DNA from: Nocardioides allogilvus
Lineage (GTDB): Bacteria; Actinomycetota; Actinomycetes; Propionibacteriales; Nocardioidaceae
Length of the DNA stretch: 64,000 nt
Assembly: GCF_003047285.1 (NCBI RefSeq)
Contig: NZ_PZYX01000004.1
Span: 186,001 to 250,000 of the forward strand
Direction: 5' to 3'
Shown here: positions 8,715 through 16,329 of the stretch, one piece after another
How the letters are laid out: the number at the start of each line of letters is the position of its first letter
How positions within the stretch are numbered: position 1 is the first letter of the stretch
Notes under the pieces: model-generated
Databases searched by the model: none
Seen by the model: only the letters and a program-made list of their open reading frames with translations
What the model was told of the DNA's origin: nothing
Program-made: the position numbers and the translations under genes

Positions 8715-9106
8715 CCGTGCTGATCGGCTACGTGCCCACCCCCGTCGGCGAGGCCGCGCTCGCGGCCGGGCTGGCCGAGGCCGCTGCCCGCGGAGACGAC
8801 GTCGTCGTCCTCAACAGCCCGCGCCGGGGCAGCACGGTCGACGCCAACCTCGTCGGCCCCGACGACGTCTCCCGGATCGTCGCGGCCGCGGCCGAGCACG
8901 GCGTCACCGCCCGCGTCGACCAGGCCGACCACGGCGCCGACATCGTCGACGCGTTCACCACCCTGATCGAGCAGACCGGCGCCCGTCTCGTCGTGATCGG
9001 CATGCGCCGCCGCTCCCCCGTCGGCAAGCTGATGATGGGCAGCGACGCCCAGCGCCTCCTGCTCTCGCTCGACGTGCCGATCCTGGCCGTCAAGCCGACT
9101 CGATGA
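8711..9106 (+). CDS. Universal stress protein (UspA family), single domain
   Basis: A 131-residue protein. It begins MTVLIGYVPTPVGEAALAAG and ends with RLVVIGMRRRSPVGKLMMGS, then SLDVPILAVKP, the Usp pattern with the nucleotide-binding G-x2-9-G(S/T)-like loop near the C-terminus. It overlaps tctA by four bases and the glucarate dehydratase gene by four bases, so it is made in step with transporter and enzyme. Usp domains often regulate or tune transporters; that role here is inferred from position. Confidence 0.8.
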   Translation: MTVLIGYVPTPVGEAALAAGLAEAAARGDDVVVLNSPRRGSTVDANLVGPDDVSRIVAAAAEHGVTARVDQADHGADIVDAFTTLIEQTGARLVVIGMRRRSPVGKLMMGSDAQRLLLSLDVPILAVKPTR

Positions 9107-10362
9107 GCCGGATCTCCCGGGTCGTCGTCACCCCGGTCGCGTTCGCCGACCCGCCCCTGCTCAACGTCGTCGGCGTCCACCAGCCCTGGGCGCTGCGCGC
9201 GATCGTCGAGCTCCACACCGACTCCGGCCTGCTCGGGCTGGGCGAGACGTACGCCGACGAGGCGCACCTCGCCCGGCTCGCGGCCGTGGCCACGGCGATC
9301 CCCGGCATCGACCCCTTCGACCTCGCGTCCCTGCGGCGGGTCGTGGTCGACGTACTCGGCCAGGAGACCGGCGGAGCCGGCGCCAGCTTCGGCGGCATGC
9401 TCGACGTGACGTCGGCGGTCGACACCGTCTACTCGCCGTTCGAGGTCGCCTGCCTCGACCTGCAGGGTCACGAGACCGCGCGGCCCGTGAGCGAGCTGCT
9501 CGGAGGGCGGGTGCGCGACACCGTGCCGTTCAGCGGCTACCTCTTCTACAAGTGGGCAGGCCATCCCGGCCACCCGGACGACTCGTGGGGCGAGGCACTC
9601 ACTCCTGACCAGCTGGTCGCGCAGGCGCGCACGATGGTCGACGGCTGGGGTTTCGGGTCGCTGAAGCTCAAGGGCGGCGTGTTCTCGCCCGACCAGGAGT
9701 GCGAGGCGATCGAGGCCCTGCACGAGGCGTTCCCCGACCTGCCGCTGCGGCTCGACCCGAACGGCGCGTGGACACCTGCCACCTCGCTCGAGGTCGCGAA
9801 GCGGCTCGAGGGGGTCATCGAGTACCTCGAGGACCCGACCCCCGGGATCGACGGGATGGCCACCGTCAGTGCCGGGACGGACGTGCCGCTCGCCACCAAC
9901 ATGTGCGTGATCGCCCTCGAGCACCTGCCGCCCGCGATCGCGCAGGACGCCGTCCAGATCGTGCTCTCCGACCACCACCTCTGGGGCGGCCTGCGCCGGT
10001 CCCAGCTGCTGGCCGGGATCGCGGAGACGTGGGGGCTCGGCCTGTCGATGCACAGCAACTCGCACCTCGGCGTCTCGCTCGCGGCGATGACGCACCTGGC
10101 CGCCGCGACGCCGACGCTGACCTACGCCTGCGACACGCACTACCCGTGGAAGACGCAGGACCTGGTCGAGCCGGGCGTCCTGGACTTCGTCGACGGCGCC
10201 ATCGCCGTACCCACCACTCCCGGCCTCGGCATCGAGCTCGACCGGGACATGCTCGGGCTCCTGCACGAGCAATACCTGTCCTGCGGCGTACGTCGACGCG
10301 AGGACACCGTCTACATGCGCACCATCGAGCCGGACTTCACGCCCAACACCGCACGCTGGTAG
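9103..10362 (+). CDS. Glucarate dehydratase-like enolase superfamily enzyme
   Basis: A 419-residue protein starting at an ATGA overlap with usp. The enolase-superfamily barrel shows GFGSLKLKGGVFSPDQE (the K-x-K catalytic motif, about residue 187), LRLDPNGAWT (metal Asp/Asn, about 217), EYLEDPTPGIDG (metal Glu, about 242) and GLSMHSNSHLGVSL (catalytic His, about 310). The capping N-terminal domain carries PWALRAIVELHTDSGLLGLGE. The MHSNSHLG block and the late CDTHYPW are typical of D-glucarate dehydratases, which make 5-keto-4-deoxyglucarate. As last gene of the Tct operon it probably acts on the imported diacid. Confidence 0.8.
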   Translation: MSRISRVVVTPVAFADPPLLNVVGVHQPWALRAIVELHTDSGLLGLGETYADEAHLARLAAVATAIPGIDPFDLASLRRVVVDVLGQETGGAGASFGGMLDVTSAVDTVYSPFEVACLDLQGHETARPVSELLGGRVRDTVPFSGYLFYKWAGHPGHPDDSWGEALTPDQLVAQARTMVDGWGFGSLKLKGGVFSPDQECEAIEALHEAFPDLPLRLDPNGAWTPATSLEVAKRLEGVIEYLEDPTPGIDGMATVSAGTDVPLATNMCVIALEHLPPAIAQDAVQIVLSDHHLWGGLRRSQLLAGIAETWGLGLSMHSNSHLGVSLAAMTHLAAATPTLTYACDTHYPWKTQDLVEPGVLDFVDGAIAVPTTPGLGIELDRDMLGLLHEQYLSCGVRRREDTVYMRTIEPDFTPNTARW

Positions 10363-10376
10363 CAGCGGGGGCCCGG

Positions 10377-11120
10377 TCAGCCCTGCGGCAGACCGACACC
10401 GTTGCGCTGGAAGTCCAGCAGCCGCTCGTTCTCGTAGGCGATGCGAGCGGGCGAGTCCTCGAGGTCGCGAAACATCTGCTTGAGGACCCGGATCCCCCCG
10501 GCCGACTGACGAGCGACCAGGCCCGCGAGCGCGAGCGCCGCTGCCTCGGCGTCGTCCGTGGGCGCCGTGTGCTGGACCAGTCCGATCGACGCGGCCTCGT
10601 CGGAGCCGACCACCCGGCCGGTGTAGATCAGCTCCTTCGCCCGCGAGAGGCCGACGAGCTGGGTCAGGCGTGCGGGTCCGACGGGCACGCCGAGTCGGCT
10701 GCCCGCCCACGCCAGCTTCAGGTTGTCGCCGGCGACACGCAAGTCGCAGCCGGCGACGATCTCGGCACCCGCGCCGACGCAGTTGCCGACGCACACCGCG
10801 ACCGTCGGCACCGGGAGGTCGTCCAGGAGGCGGTAGAGCTCAGCGAAGGCCTCCATCCGGACCACGCCGCCCGCGGCGTCCAGCGGCTCCGTCACGTCCG
10901 CACCTGCGCAGAGGGCTGTGGTGGACGTGGTCGAGAGCACGACCGCCCGCAGGCTGGCGTCGGTGGCGAGCTCGATCAGCGCAGCGTTGAGGAGGCGCAG
11001 GGTCGCCGTGTCGAGCGCGTTGCGCTTGTCGGGACGGTTGATCCGCAGCAGCTCGACACCGTCGTCACGGCGCTCCCGCAACAGGCTGGTCTCGGTGGAC
11101 GTTGAGCTCGACTGCGACAT
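10377..11120 (-). CDS. Enoyl-CoA hydratase/isomerase family protein
   Basis: About 247 residues from ATG 11120 (an in-frame GTG at 11132 is possible). Crotonase-fold marks are GVELLRINRPDKRNALDT near the N-terminus, TTALCAGADVTEP (oxyanion hole), and AVCVGNCVGAGAEIVAGCDLRVAGDN with the second oxyanion Gly. Reaction and substrate cannot be told from sequence. It is the last gene of a likely minus-strand operon after talarate/galactarate dehydratase and the GntR regulator. Confidence 0.75.
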   Translation of the reverse strand: MSQSSSTSTETSLLRERRDDGVELLRINRPDKRNALDTATLRLLNAALIELATDASLRAVVLSTTSTTALCAGADVTEPLDAAGGVVRMEAFAELYRLLDDLPVPTVAVCVGNCVGAGAEIVAGCDLRVAGDNLKLAWAGSRLGVPVGPARLTQLVGLSRAKELIYTGRVVGSDEAASIGLVQHTAPTDDAEAAALALAGLVARQSAGGIRVLKQMFRDLEDSPARIAYENERLLDFQRNGVGLPQG

Positions 11121-11164
11121 GCCGGGCGACACTACCGATCTCGCGGACCCCCGCTGCGCACTGT

Positions 11165-11839
11165 TCAGGAAGTGAGGCGGCGGCGGGTGTTGCCGAGGTG
11201 GACCCGCATCGCCGCACGCGCGGTCTCGACGTCCCCGGCCAGCACGGCCGCGGCGATGTTGTCGTGCTCGCGCTGCACCCGCTCGACATGGGAGGCGTCG
11301 CTCATGGAGTACGTCGAGGCGAGCCGGGTCCTCGGCAGCATGATCATCATCGGGCCGAGCGAGTCGAGCAGGTCGAGGTAGAACCGGTTGTCCGAGGCGA
11401 CCGCGATCGCCCGGTGGAACGCGAAGTCGGCTTCGACCGCTCCCTCGTGCCCGGCGGCCGTGAACGACTCGTGGGCTGCGGTGATCCCCGCCGCGGACGC
11501 GGGCACGATGCGGGCCGCCGCCAGCGCCGCCGCCTCGCTCTCCACCCCGATCCGGAAGTCGACCATCGCGAGCACGTCGTGCTGGTTGCGGATGGCCGAG
11601 GTCTCGAGGGTGAAGGACGACGGCTCGGGTACGGCGAGGACGAACGACCCGCGACCCTGGAAGGTCTCCACCAGACCCTCGGCCTGCAGCCGCGTCACCG
11701 CCTCGCGTGCGACGGTGCGGGAGACGGCGTACTCCTCGACGAGCTCGGCCTCGGACGGCAGCTTCGTGCCGGGGGCGAGGTCGCCTCTGAGGATCTTGTC
11801 CTTGAGGCCGGCGACGACGTGCTGCGAGCGGGTCTTCAC
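11165..11839 (-). CDS. GntR family regulator with FCD domain
   Basis: A 224-residue protein. Residues 1-70 form the winged helix: DKILRGDLAPGTKLPSEAEL, then EEYAVSRTVAREAVTRLQAEG, then GRGSFV. The remaining helices carry the FCD metal/ligand signature (DFRIGVESEAAALAA, DFAFHRAIAVASDN, EHDNIAAAVLAGD with spaced Asp/His). FCD regulators sense small organic acids. It lies 8 bp downstream of the talarate/galactarate dehydratase gene and probably represses that transcription unit through the site upstream of it. Confidence 0.85.
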   Translation of the reverse strand: MKTRSQHVVAGLKDKILRGDLAPGTKLPSEAELVEEYAVSRTVAREAVTRLQAEGLVETFQGRGSFVLAVPEPSSFTLETSAIRNQHDVLAMVDFRIGVESEAAALAAARIVPASAAGITAAHESFTAAGHEGAVEADFAFHRAIAVASDNRFYLDLLDSLGPMMIMLPRTRLASTYSMSDASHVERVQREHDNIAAAVLAGDVETARAAMRVHLGNTRRRLTS

Positions 11840-11846
11840 GGGTGGA

Positions 11847-12965
11847 TCATGCCTTGAACGTCACGGTGTCCTCGGTGTGTGCGCGCATCTGGTCGGACAG
11901 CGTGAAGCCGAGACCTGGGCGCTGGGGGACGAAGATGCGACCGTCGCGGATCTCGATGCTCTCCTCGAAGAGCGGGTCCAGCCACTCGAAGTGCTCGACC
12001 CACGGCTCGGTCGGGTAGGCCGCGGCGAGATGGAGGTGGATCTCCATCGCGTAGTGGGGGGCGAGAGCGAGTCCGTGGTGGGCGGCGATCGTCGCGAACT
12101 TCAGGAAGGGAGTGATGCCGCCGATGCGCGGGGCGTCGGGCTGGACGATGCCGCGGTAGCCCGCGTCGATCAGCGCCATGTGCTCGGGCACCGACGTCAG
12201 CATCTCGCCGGTCGCGATCGGGGTGTCGAACTCGCGCGACAGGTCGGCGTGGCCGACGGCGTCCCACGCGTCGAGCGGCTCCTCGATCCAGACCAGGTCG
12301 TGCTGCTCGAGCTCGCGACACATCCGGCGGGCGCGGGCGCGGTCCCACTGCTGGTTGGCGTCGACCATGAAGGGCGTGTCGCCGAGGTGCTCCCTCATGG
12401 CCGCGACCCGCGACAGGTCGGCGCGCCAGTCGGGCTGGCCGACCTTGATCTTGATGCCGGCAATGCCCGCCTCGAGCGACGCGGACGCCTTCTCCTTCAT
12501 CTCCTCCAGCGAGGCCTGGAGGAAGCCGCCGGACGTGTTGTAGACGCGGCACGAGTCGCGGTGAGAGCCGAGCAGCTTGGCCAGCGGGAGCTCCGCCCGA
12601 CGAGCCTTGAGGTCCCACAGCGCGACGTCGAGCGCGGCCACCGCCTGCGTCGCGACACCGGAGCGACCGACGGACGCGCCGGCCCACATCAGCGACTCGT
12701 AGATCTTCGCGATGTCACTGGGGTCCTGGCCGATCGCGACCTCGGCAACCTCCTTGAGGTGCGCGAACTGTGCCTTGCCACCGGCGCGCTTGGAGTAGGA
12801 GAAGCCCATGCCCGACAGGCCCTGCTCGGTGGTCACCTCGACGAAGAGCAGCACCGTCTCGGTGAGCGGCTTCTGCTTGCCGGTGAGCACCTTGGCGTCG
12901 CTGACCGGGTTGGCGATCGGCAGCACGACGCTGGAGAGGGTGAGGCTCTGGATCTTGTCGGACAT
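11847..12965 (-). CDS. L-talarate/galactarate dehydratase-like enzyme
   Basis: A 372-residue enolase-superfamily protein from ATG 12965 with a GGGGTTCC leader. Key segments: AGIKIKVGQPDWRADLSRV (K-x-K, about residue 163), FMVDANQQWDRARARR (metal Asp/Asn), DLVWIEEPLDAWDAVGH (metal Glu), IATGEML, and GLALAPHYAMEIHLHLAAAY (catalytic His). The combination YNTSGGFLQ, VDANQQWDR and EPWVEHFEWLDPLFEE is characteristic of the L-talarate/galactarate dehydratase group. It yields a keto-deoxy diacid, the same type of product as the glucarate enzyme at 9103, so the two serve one pathway. Confidence 0.8.
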   Translation of the reverse strand: MSDKIQSLTLSSVVLPIANPVSDAKVLTGKQKPLTETVLLFVEVTTEQGLSGMGFSYSKRAGGKAQFAHLKEVAEVAIGQDPSDIAKIYESLMWAGASVGRSGVATQAVAALDVALWDLKARRAELPLAKLLGSHRDSCRVYNTSGGFLQASLEEMKEKASASLEAGIAGIKIKVGQPDWRADLSRVAAMREHLGDTPFMVDANQQWDRARARRMCRELEQHDLVWIEEPLDAWDAVGHADLSREFDTPIATGEMLTSVPEHMALIDAGYRGIVQPDAPRIGGITPFLKFATIAAHHGLALAPHYAMEIHLHLAAAYPTEPWVEHFEWLDPLFEESIEIRDGRIFVPQRPGLGFTLSDQMRAHTEDTVTFKA

Positions 12966-12986
12966 GGGGGTTCCTTCGAGGTCGAA

Positions 12987-13027
12987 CCAACTTGTATGAT
13001 GTGTTTCGAACTTATCCGACAAGTTGG
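12987..13027. promoter_or_regulatory. Inverted repeat upstream of the talarate/galactarate dehydratase operon
   Basis: CCAACTTGT (12987-12995) and ACAAGTTGG (13019-13027) form perfect 9-bp arms 23 bp apart in an AT-richer 79-bp gap between two same-strand genes. The position, just upstream of the operon that encodes an FCD-GntR protein, makes this a good operator candidate. Confidence 0.5.
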
Positions 13028-13044
13028 CATTCGTCCAGAGGACC

Positions 13045-13965
13045 TCAGTTGACAGGCGTGAGCAGCTCACCCTTCGCGAGGAAGGCGGCAACGTTGTCGA
13101 GCACCAGCGTCGCCATCGCCTCGCGCGTCTCGACGGTCGCGCTGCCGACGTGCGGCAGGAGCACCACGTCGTCGCGATCCATCAGGGCAACCGGCACGTG
13201 GGGCTCGTCGGCGAAGACGTCGAGCCCGGCGCCGGCGATGCGGCCGTCATCCAGTGCCTCGACCAGCGCCTGCTCGTCCACGACCGAGCCGCGGGCGACG
13301 TTGACGAGGAACCCGTCCGGCCCGAGGGCGTCGAGCACCTCCGCATCGACGAGGTGCCGGGTGTCGGCACCACCGGGTGTCAGCACGACGAGCACGTCAC
13401 AGGCCTCGGCCAGCTCCACCGGGCTCGCGTGATACGTCCACGCCACGTCCTTCGGGCGACGCGAGTGGTAGGCGACCTGCGCTCCGAACGGCTCGAGCCG
13501 CGTCGCCACCGCCTCGCCGATCCGGCCCAGCCCGAGGATGCCGACGACAGATCCGCGCACCTCCCGCGTCAGGGGGTAACGCTTGCCCGCTGCCCACTCC
13601 CCTCGCCGTACGAACCGGTCGGAGGCAGACACCTGGCGCAGCACGTCGAGCACCAGCGCGACGGCCAGGTCGGCGACCGCGTCGGTGAGCACGTCGGGGG
13701 TGTTCGAGACGACGATGCCGCGGCGGGTCGCCTCCTCGACGTCGACGTTGTCGTAGCCGACCCCGAAGTTGGCGATCGCCTCCAGGTCGGGCAGCGCGTC
13801 CATCTCCGCTGCGCCGATCACGGTCCCGCCGCCGGCCACCGCGACCGTCAGCCCGGCGGTCGCAGGCCCGACCTCGACGAGGGACGGTGCGGCGTACAGG
13901 CGCTGCAACGCCTCCTCGAGGAACGGCATCAAGGGGCCGATGCGGACGACGCGGAGTTCGCTCAT
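13045..13965 (-). CDS. D-isomer specific 2-hydroxyacid dehydrogenase
   Basis: A 306-residue protein. The NAD-binding region reads GSVVGILGLGRIGEAVATRLE near residue 140, with NVARGSVVDEQALVEALDDG near 225 and the catalytic His segment LLPHVGSAT near 280. These are the three D-2-hydroxyacid dehydrogenase signatures. It resembles hydroxypyruvate/glyoxylate reductases. In this neighbourhood it may reduce tartronate semialdehyde or hydroxypyruvate from diacid breakdown (inference). Divergent from the AEC permease with only 23 bp between the two start codons. Confidence 0.85.
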   Translation of the reverse strand: MSELRVVRIGPLMPFLEEALQRLYAAPSLVEVGPATAGLTVAVAGGGTVIGAAEMDALPDLEAIANFGVGYDNVDVEEATRRGIVVSNTPDVLTDAVADLAVALVLDVLRQVSASDRFVRRGEWAAGKRYPLTREVRGSVVGILGLGRIGEAVATRLEPFGAQVAYHSRRPKDVAWTYHASPVELAEACDVLVVLTPGGADTRHLVDAEVLDALGPDGFLVNVARGSVVDEQALVEALDDGRIAGAGLDVFADEPHVPVALMDRDDVVLLPHVGSATVETREAMATLVLDNVAAFLAKGELLTPVN

Positions 13966-13988
13966 GCCGCCATCATGCAGGGGCTCCG

Positions 13989-14900
13989 ATGGACCTGCTG
14001 ATCGGCTTCACCACGATCCTGGTCGTCATCGCCTGCGGCGCGGCGCTCGCCCACGTCGGCGTGCTGGACGCGGGCTCGCAGCGGACGCTCGGCGAGATCG
14101 CCTTCTTCGTCGCGTCGCCGGCCCTGATGGTCGTGGTCATCAGCGAGGTCGAGATCGACCATGCGATCGCCAACCTCGGCGCCTCCGCGACGTCGCTGGC
14201 CGTGTGCTTCATGGCATACGCCGCCTTCGTCCGCTGGCGCTGGAAGCCGGACGCGGGCTCGCTGCTGATCGGCGCGCTCTCGGCGTCCTACGTCAACGCC
14301 GGCAACCTGGGCATCGCCGTCGCGGCCTTCGTCGTCGGCGACACCACCGTCGTCGTGCCCACCCTCCTGGTCCAGATGATGATCGTGCAGCCGATCGCGC
14401 TGATGGCCCTCGACCGTCTCACCGGACGCGGCGTCGGGGCGTGGTCGACGATCCGCCGTCTCGTCACCAATCCGCTCACCCTCGCGTCGGTGGTCGGGGT
14501 CGCGCTGGCCGTCACCGGCTGGGAGCTGCCCCGCGTCGTCGACTCGCCCCTCAGGCTCCTGGCCGGCCTCGCGATCCCGGCGATGCTGCTGGCCTACGGC
14601 GCCGCGCTGCGACTCTCGCCCTGGCCCGGGAAGGCAGGCCACAACGGTGAGACGCTGGCTGCCACCGTGCTGAAGATGGTGGTGGCGCCCGTGGTGGCCT
14701 GGACGGCAGGCACGGTCTTCGGGCTCGAGGGCGACATGCTGCTCGGCGTCGTCATCATGGCAGGGTTGCCGACCGCGCAGAACATCTTCCTGCATGCCAC
14801 GCGCTACCGGACGGGGGAGGATGTTGCCCGCGAGACCATCCTCGTGACGACGCTCTGCTCGCTGCCCGTGGCGCTGCTCATCGCTGTCCTGCTCGGTTGA
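13989..14900 (+). CDS. AEC family transporter (auxin efflux carrier-like permease)
   Basis: A 303-residue membrane protein with about ten hydrophobic segments. It opens MDLLIGFTTILVVIACGAAL, carries ASYVNAGNLGIAVAAFVVGD (the conserved N-x-G-N-x-G/A element of AEC proteins) near residue 100, and ends with VIMAGLPTAQNIFLHATRY and a final membrane helix. Bacterial members move organic acids such as malate or malonate. Its place between a 2-hydroxyacid dehydrogenase and a GlcD-like oxidase points to a hydroxyacid substrate. No Shine-Dalgarno is evident ahead of the ATG. Confidence 0.8.
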   Translation: MDLLIGFTTILVVIACGAALAHVGVLDAGSQRTLGEIAFFVASPALMVVVISEVEIDHAIANLGASATSLAVCFMAYAAFVRWRWKPDAGSLLIGALSASYVNAGNLGIAVAAFVVGDTTVVVPTLLVQMMIVQPIALMALDRLTGRGVGAWSTIRRLVTNPLTLASVVGVALAVTGWELPRVVDSPLRLLAGLAIPAMLLAYGAALRLSPWPGKAGHNGETLAATVLKMVVAPVVAWTAGTVFGLEGDMLLGVVIMAGLPTAQNIFLHATRYRTGEDVARETILVTTLCSLPVALLIAVLLG

Positions 14901-14919
14901 CCGACCCAAGGAGACACCT

Positions 14920-16326
14920 GTGCCCGACCTGTTGAGCGACCTGCGCGCCGCCATCGGCGACGAGCACGTGCTGACGGACCCGGCCGACCTCTCGCCGTAC
15001 GCCGCCGACTGGCGTGGCGCCTATCGCGGGACGCCCCTCGCGGTGGTCCGGCCGGCGTCGACGTCCGAGGTGGCGGAGGTCGTGCGGCTCGCGCACGCGG
15101 CCGGGGTCGCGATCGTGCCGCAGGGCGGCAACACCGGCATGTGCGGCGGGGCGATCCCGAGCGGCGACGGCTCGCAGCTCGTCCTCTCCCTCGGCCGGCT
15201 CCGACAGGTCCGCGAGGTCGACGCCGCGGGCGGCACGATCACCGTCGAGGCGGGCGTGATCCTGGCCGACGTCCAGGCCGCGGCCCAGGCCGTCGACCGC
15301 CTCTTCCCGCTCTCGCTCGGCGCCGAGGGCAGCTGCACGGTCGGCGGCAACATCGCGACCAACGCCGGCGGCACCGCGGTGCTGCGCTACGGCATGATGC
15401 GCTCGCTGGTGCTCGGGCTCGAGGTCGTGCTGCCGGACGGGCGCGTGTGGGACGGGCTGCGCTCGCTGCGCAAGGACAACACCGGCTATGACCTGACCCA
15501 GCTCTTCATCGGCGCCGAGGGCACCCTCGGCATCGTCACCGCCGCCGTCCTGACGCTGCACCCCGCGACGCCCGCCCGCGCGACCGCGTGGGTCGCGCTC
15601 CCCTCCGTCGCCGCGGCGGCGACCCTGCTCCCGCTGTTGCGTGAGTACGCCGCCGAGCGGCTCACCACCTGGGAGCTGGTCTCGCGCCCGGCGCTCGAGC
15701 TGGTGCTGGCCGCCGGTCTCGCGGACCCGCTGGCGAGCGACGCCGAGTGGTTCGGCCTGATCGAGATCGCGGGCCCCGCGGGTGCGAGTGTCGACGACGA
15801 CCTGGAACGGGCGCTGGCCGCCGCCGTCGAGGCCGGCCTGGTGCTCGACGCCGCGGTCGCCGGCTCGCCCGCGCAGCGGTCGGGGCTCTGGGCCCTGCGC
15901 GAGCGGGTCTCCGAGGCCCAGGAGTCGCTCGGCCCGACGATCAAGCACGATGTCTCGGTGCCGATCACCTCGCTCGACGACCTCGTCGCGCGCCTCGGGC
16001 CGGCGCTGGAGAGCGCCCTGCCCGGGATCCGGCCGATCGTCTACGGCCACGTCGGCGACGGCAACCTGCACTACAACCTCAGCCGTCCGGCTTCCCTCTC
16101 AGGCGACCATTTCGTCGCTCAGGCCGCGATGTTGTCGACGATCGTGCACGAGTGCACCGTCGAGCTCGGCGGCTCCATCAGCGCCGAGCACGGCCTCGGC
16201 TCCGGGAAGGCGGCCGCCGCAGCGGCGTACAAGAGTGACGTCGAGGTCGACCTGATGCGCGCGGTCAAGAACGCGCTCGACCCCGCCGGGCTGATGAATC
16301 CCGGCAAGGTGCTGGCCCCGGACTGA
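14920..16326 (+). CDS. FAD-binding oxidase, GlcD/D-2-hydroxyacid dehydrogenase type
   Basis: A 468-residue protein with GTG start behind AAGGAG. The FAD-binding type-4 domain spans residues ~40-215: VVRPASTSEVAEVVRLAHAA, VPQGGNTGMCGGAIPSGDG, GSCTVGGNIATNAGGTAVLRYG and GAEGTLGIVT. The C-terminal FAD-oxidase domain ends YGHVGDGNLHYNL (metal-binding histidines) and SAEHGLGSGK. This is the layout of glycolate oxidase GlcD, D-lactate and D-2-hydroxyglutarate dehydrogenases. It oxidises a D-2-hydroxyacid, passing electrons on. It follows the AEC permease by 19 bp and is probably co-transcribed with it. Confidence 0.85.
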   Translation: MPDLLSDLRAAIGDEHVLTDPADLSPYAADWRGAYRGTPLAVVRPASTSEVAEVVRLAHAAGVAIVPQGGNTGMCGGAIPSGDGSQLVLSLGRLRQVREVDAAGGTITVEAGVILADVQAAAQAVDRLFPLSLGAEGSCTVGGNIATNAGGTAVLRYGMMRSLVLGLEVVLPDGRVWDGLRSLRKDNTGYDLTQLFIGAEGTLGIVTAAVLTLHPATPARATAWVALPSVAAAATLLPLLREYAAERLTTWELVSRPALELVLAAGLADPLASDAEWFGLIEIAGPAGASVDDDLERALAAAVEAGLVLDAAVAGSPAQRSGLWALRERVSEAQESLGPTIKHDVSVPITSLDDLVARLGPALESALPGIRPIVYGHVGDGNLHYNLSRPASLSGDHFVAQAAMLSTIVHECTVELGGSISAEHGLGSGKAAAAAAYKSDVEVDLMRAVKNALDPAGLMNPGKVLAPD

Positions 16327-16329
16327 GCC

